From Paenibacillus endophyticus (GTDB lineage: Bacteria > Bacillota > Bacilli > Paenibacillales > Paenibacillaceae): DNA of 64,000 bases. Below are positions 62,039-64,000 of the stretch, piece by piece (positions within the stretch are counted from its first letter, which is position 1; each line of letters starts with the position of its first letter). The stretch lies in assembly GCF_014192395.1 (NCBI RefSeq), contig NZ_JACHXW010000010.1:131592-195591 (forward strand), read 5' to 3'. The notes below the pieces were generated by a model, which ran no database searches, was not told the origin of the DNA, and was given only the letters and a program-made list of their open reading frames with translations. Position numbers and translations under genes: made by a program.

Positions 62039-64000
62039 TTAAATCAGTTTTGATTTTAAAAGCAGTCTTTGTATAATGGTTGCAACCTCTGCTCTAGTAA
62101 TAAAGTCTTTTGGCGCAAGTTCAGCACCGTGTCTTCCCGATACGATACCGGCTTCAACGCTATCAGCAATACCGTCTTTTGCCCAACTTGAAGCATCTGC
62201 TGCATCTGCGAATACTTTTAACGTATCATCTATTGATTTCATAACGAGTTTGTCTGTCAGCTTGGTAATCGACATAGCTTTTGCAATAATGACCATCACC
62301 TGTTCTCGGGTAACCTTGTCATTTGGACGGAATGTACCATCTTCAAACCCACTAATAAGGTTATACCTATACGCAGTACTAATGGCACTACTATACCAAT
62401 CCGTCAATTTCACATCCGAGAACGGAGAAACGCCACTCTCTAGTTTCAACCCAAGTCCACGAACGATAATGGTCGCTAATTCAGCACGAGTAATTTTAGT
62501 ATCCGGACTGAACATACCGTCGCCGATTCCTTCAATAACCATACGCGAACCCATATCATTGACTGCGAGTTTCGACCAATGATTCGCTACATCATTGAAT
62601 TCGATAGGATGCCATACGACTGAATATGTGCTGTTAGTTAGGCTGCTTATGACAGCATAGTATTTTCCATCCATCAGCATAATCTTCGTCGGCACATGGC
62701 GAACCGTTCCGTTTGACTCAATAACAATGCCAGTCGTGATTTTTTTCGGATCCACACCTTCTGGAATCGCTATAATACGTTCAATATAGGCATTGAAATG
62801 CGCTACTTCCACCGTTGTATCTCCGTATATCGCCCTGACCGTAAAATTTACCGGAGGCACTACAAGTGAGAAAGACCCTGTCTCCGCTGCGTTCTCCACC
62901 ACTTTCACAGTTTCTGCTGTCGGCTCTGCAATTTCAATTTGCACCTTGATGTCTTGCAAAGCAGCAGAATTTCCGATTTGGCTGTATATAGCGCTGATGT
63001 TAATTTGCTCTGCTGGAAGTGTATACGAAGCCCTGTCTGTCTTAATTTCCAAAACGGCCTGTTTACTTTCCATGCTTTTCACCATCTGACCATTCAGTTC
63101 GCCAACAATAACATCGGACTTGGTTTTTACCGGAATCGTCACAACTGATCCCTGGCCTTCCGAGGCGAGCTTGTCCTCTAGTTTCTTCTGATCAATGGTA
63201 ATGATTATTACCGTTTGTCCGTTAACCTTGGTTGTTGTTGCCTTTCCTATCTGCTCTACCTTCCCGTTAACAAGTACATCTACTCCGGGATTTGTTGTTT
63301 CAGGCGTACTAGGCGTTGTAGGCTGAGAAGGTAAGCTGCTGGTCATGAACACTGCGCCAGCACTTGCCGCCGATGCGTTCTGCGTTGCCGTTTCTTTCAC
63401 TCGCGTCACAATCGTATAGCTCGTATTTGGCGTTAAACCGCTAAATGCTGGGCTGTCCTGCCACGTTGTGCCGTTGTTGATGCTGTATTCCTGACCGTTT
63501 ATCCCTGTCAGGGTAATACTGCTCGTCGTTTTGCTGGCCAGCGTTGCTGCTGACGGTGCGCTCGGTCCATTCGCCTTGGCGATTGCTGCCGTACCTGCAC
63601 TCGTTACGCTGCCGCTGGCATGCGTTCCGTCCGCCGACACGGTTACGGTGATGACCGCTCCAATATCCGCTTGCACCAACGTGTAGCTGGAAGACGTCGC
63701 GCCATTGATTGCTTCGCTGTCACGGTTCCACTGGTAGGTCGGACTGTCGCTGCTGGTGCTTGGCGTGTAAGCGACTGCACTCAGATCTACTGCTAGCGTT
63801 TCTCCATACTTTTCTGTTCCCGTAGTCCCGACCGTTCCTCCGATAACCGGAATGGCGTCGGTCTTGAACACGGCGCCAGCACTTGCCGCCGATGCGTTCT
63901 GCGTTGCCGTTTCTTTCACTCGCGTCACAATCGTATAGCTCGTATTTGGCGTTAAACCGCTAAATGCTGGGCTGTCCTGCCACGTTGTGCCGTTGTTGAT
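62039..64000 (-). CDS. SLH-domain surface protein with FN3-like repeats (N-terminus outside window)
   Basis: The frame is open to the right edge, so the start is not in the window; the GTG at 63928 is internal. At least two long repeat units of 173 residues are visible, each with an FN3-like part (SITLTGINGQEYSINNGTTW; GLTPNTSYTIVTRVKETAT) and a part with YQWNRDSEAINGATSSSYTL, an Ig-like motif. A Thr/Pro linker, a beta-rich domain also found in the 2133-residue protein (NGQTVIIITIDQKKLEDKL) and three SLH domains (about the last 190 residues) follow. Function unknown; a terminator follows the stop codon. Confidence 0.9.
   Translation of the reverse strand: MNNGTTWQDSPAFSGLTPNTSYTIVTRVKETATQNASAASAGAVFKTDAIPVIGGTVGTTGTEKYGETLAVDLSAVAYTPSTSSDSPTYQWNRDSEAINGATSSSYTLVQADIGAVITVTVSADGTHASGSVTSAGTAAIAKANGPSAPSAATLASKTTSSITLTGINGQEYSINNGTTWQDSPAFSGLTPNTSYTIVTRVKETATQNASAASAGAVFMTSSLPSQPTTPSTPETTNPGVDVLVNGKVEQIGKATTTKVNGQTVIIITIDQKKLEDKLASEGQGSVVTIPVKTKSDVIVGELNGQMVKSMESKQAVLEIKTDRASYTLPAEQINISAIYSQIGNSAALQDIKVQIEIAEPTAETVKVVENAAETGSFSLVVPPVNFTVRAIYGDTTVEVAHFNAYIERIIAIPEGVDPKKITTGIVIESNGTVRHVPTKIMLMDGKYYAVISSLTNSTYSVVWHPIEFNDVANHWSKLAVNDMGSRMVIEGIGDGMFSPDTKITRAELATIIVRGLGLKLESGVSPFSDVKLTDWYSSAISTAYRYNLISGFEDGTFRPNDKVTREQVMVIIAKAMSITKLTDKLVMKSIDDTLKVFADAADASSWAKDGIADSVEAGIVSGRHGAELAPKDFITRAEVATIIQRLLLKSKLI
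63353..64000 (-). repeat. Direct repeat of 519-bp period inside the SLH gene
   Basis: The segments 63353-63481 and 63872-64000 are nearly identical, with an offset of 519 bp (173 codons). The second copy runs out of the window, so more copies may follow. Confidence 0.9.

Overview
The window looks like chromosome of a Paenibacillus-type member of the Bacillota. The support is in the sequence: strong AGGAGG-type ribosome binding sites, many surface proteins ending or starting with S-layer homology (SLH) domains, a YesM/YesN two-component pair, a Bacillus-type Fnr with C-terminal iron-sulfur cysteines, and DUF4832-type secreted proteins. No rRNA, tRNA, CRISPR array, prophage or complete insertion sequence was seen.

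Layout. 1-3.3 kb: the start of a cobalamin-riboswitch-controlled surface protein that resembles transcobalamin, a TerC membrane protein behind a yybP-ykoY (manganese) riboswitch, and an SRPBCC protein. 3.3-6.6 kb: a gene-poor stretch with a 48-bp tandem array, a dispersed-looking palindromic element, a broken SLH gene end, an ECF41 sigma factor and a 31-copy array of a 14-bp repeat. 6.6-22 kb: a chemoreceptor, a MarR/epoxide hydrolase pair, a kinase-Nudix-GNAT operon, a large NHL/cadherin-like/SLH protein, TetR, a DHA2 exporter and HelD.

22-33.4 kb: an anaerobic nitrate module. It holds fnr, a narK-like transporter fused to a PAS domain, mobA and moeA, and a seven-gene operon with a b-type membrane subunit, a Mo-bis-MGD reductase, a four-cluster ferredoxin, a Rieske protein and three small proteins. 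Fnr boxes (TGTGA-N6-TCACA) precede fnr, the transporter operon and the reductase operon, so the three units probably form one regulon. A BTAD-type regulator flanks it.

33.5-39.4 kb: an SLH protein, a GLUG-type gene remnant, and a two-gene unit: a 926-residue protein with an N-terminal LQRTAGN motif typical of proteins associated with extracellular contractile injection systems, followed by a protein with a YbjN-like (secretion-chaperone-like) C-terminal domain.

39.5-61.8 kb: a carbohydrate locus. It has a membrane-anchored binding protein with YesM/YesN, a 2133-residue surface protein with two DUF4874/DUF4832 modules, a three-gene sugar ABC importer, a GH31 hydrolase, a Gfo/Idh/MocA oxidoreductase, a secreted DUF4832 protein and a LacI regulator. 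GCGCAA-centred palindromes in front of the importer, the GH31 gene, the secreted DUF4832 gene and lacI itself suggest one LacI regulon. The window ends inside another SLH protein with long internal repeats.
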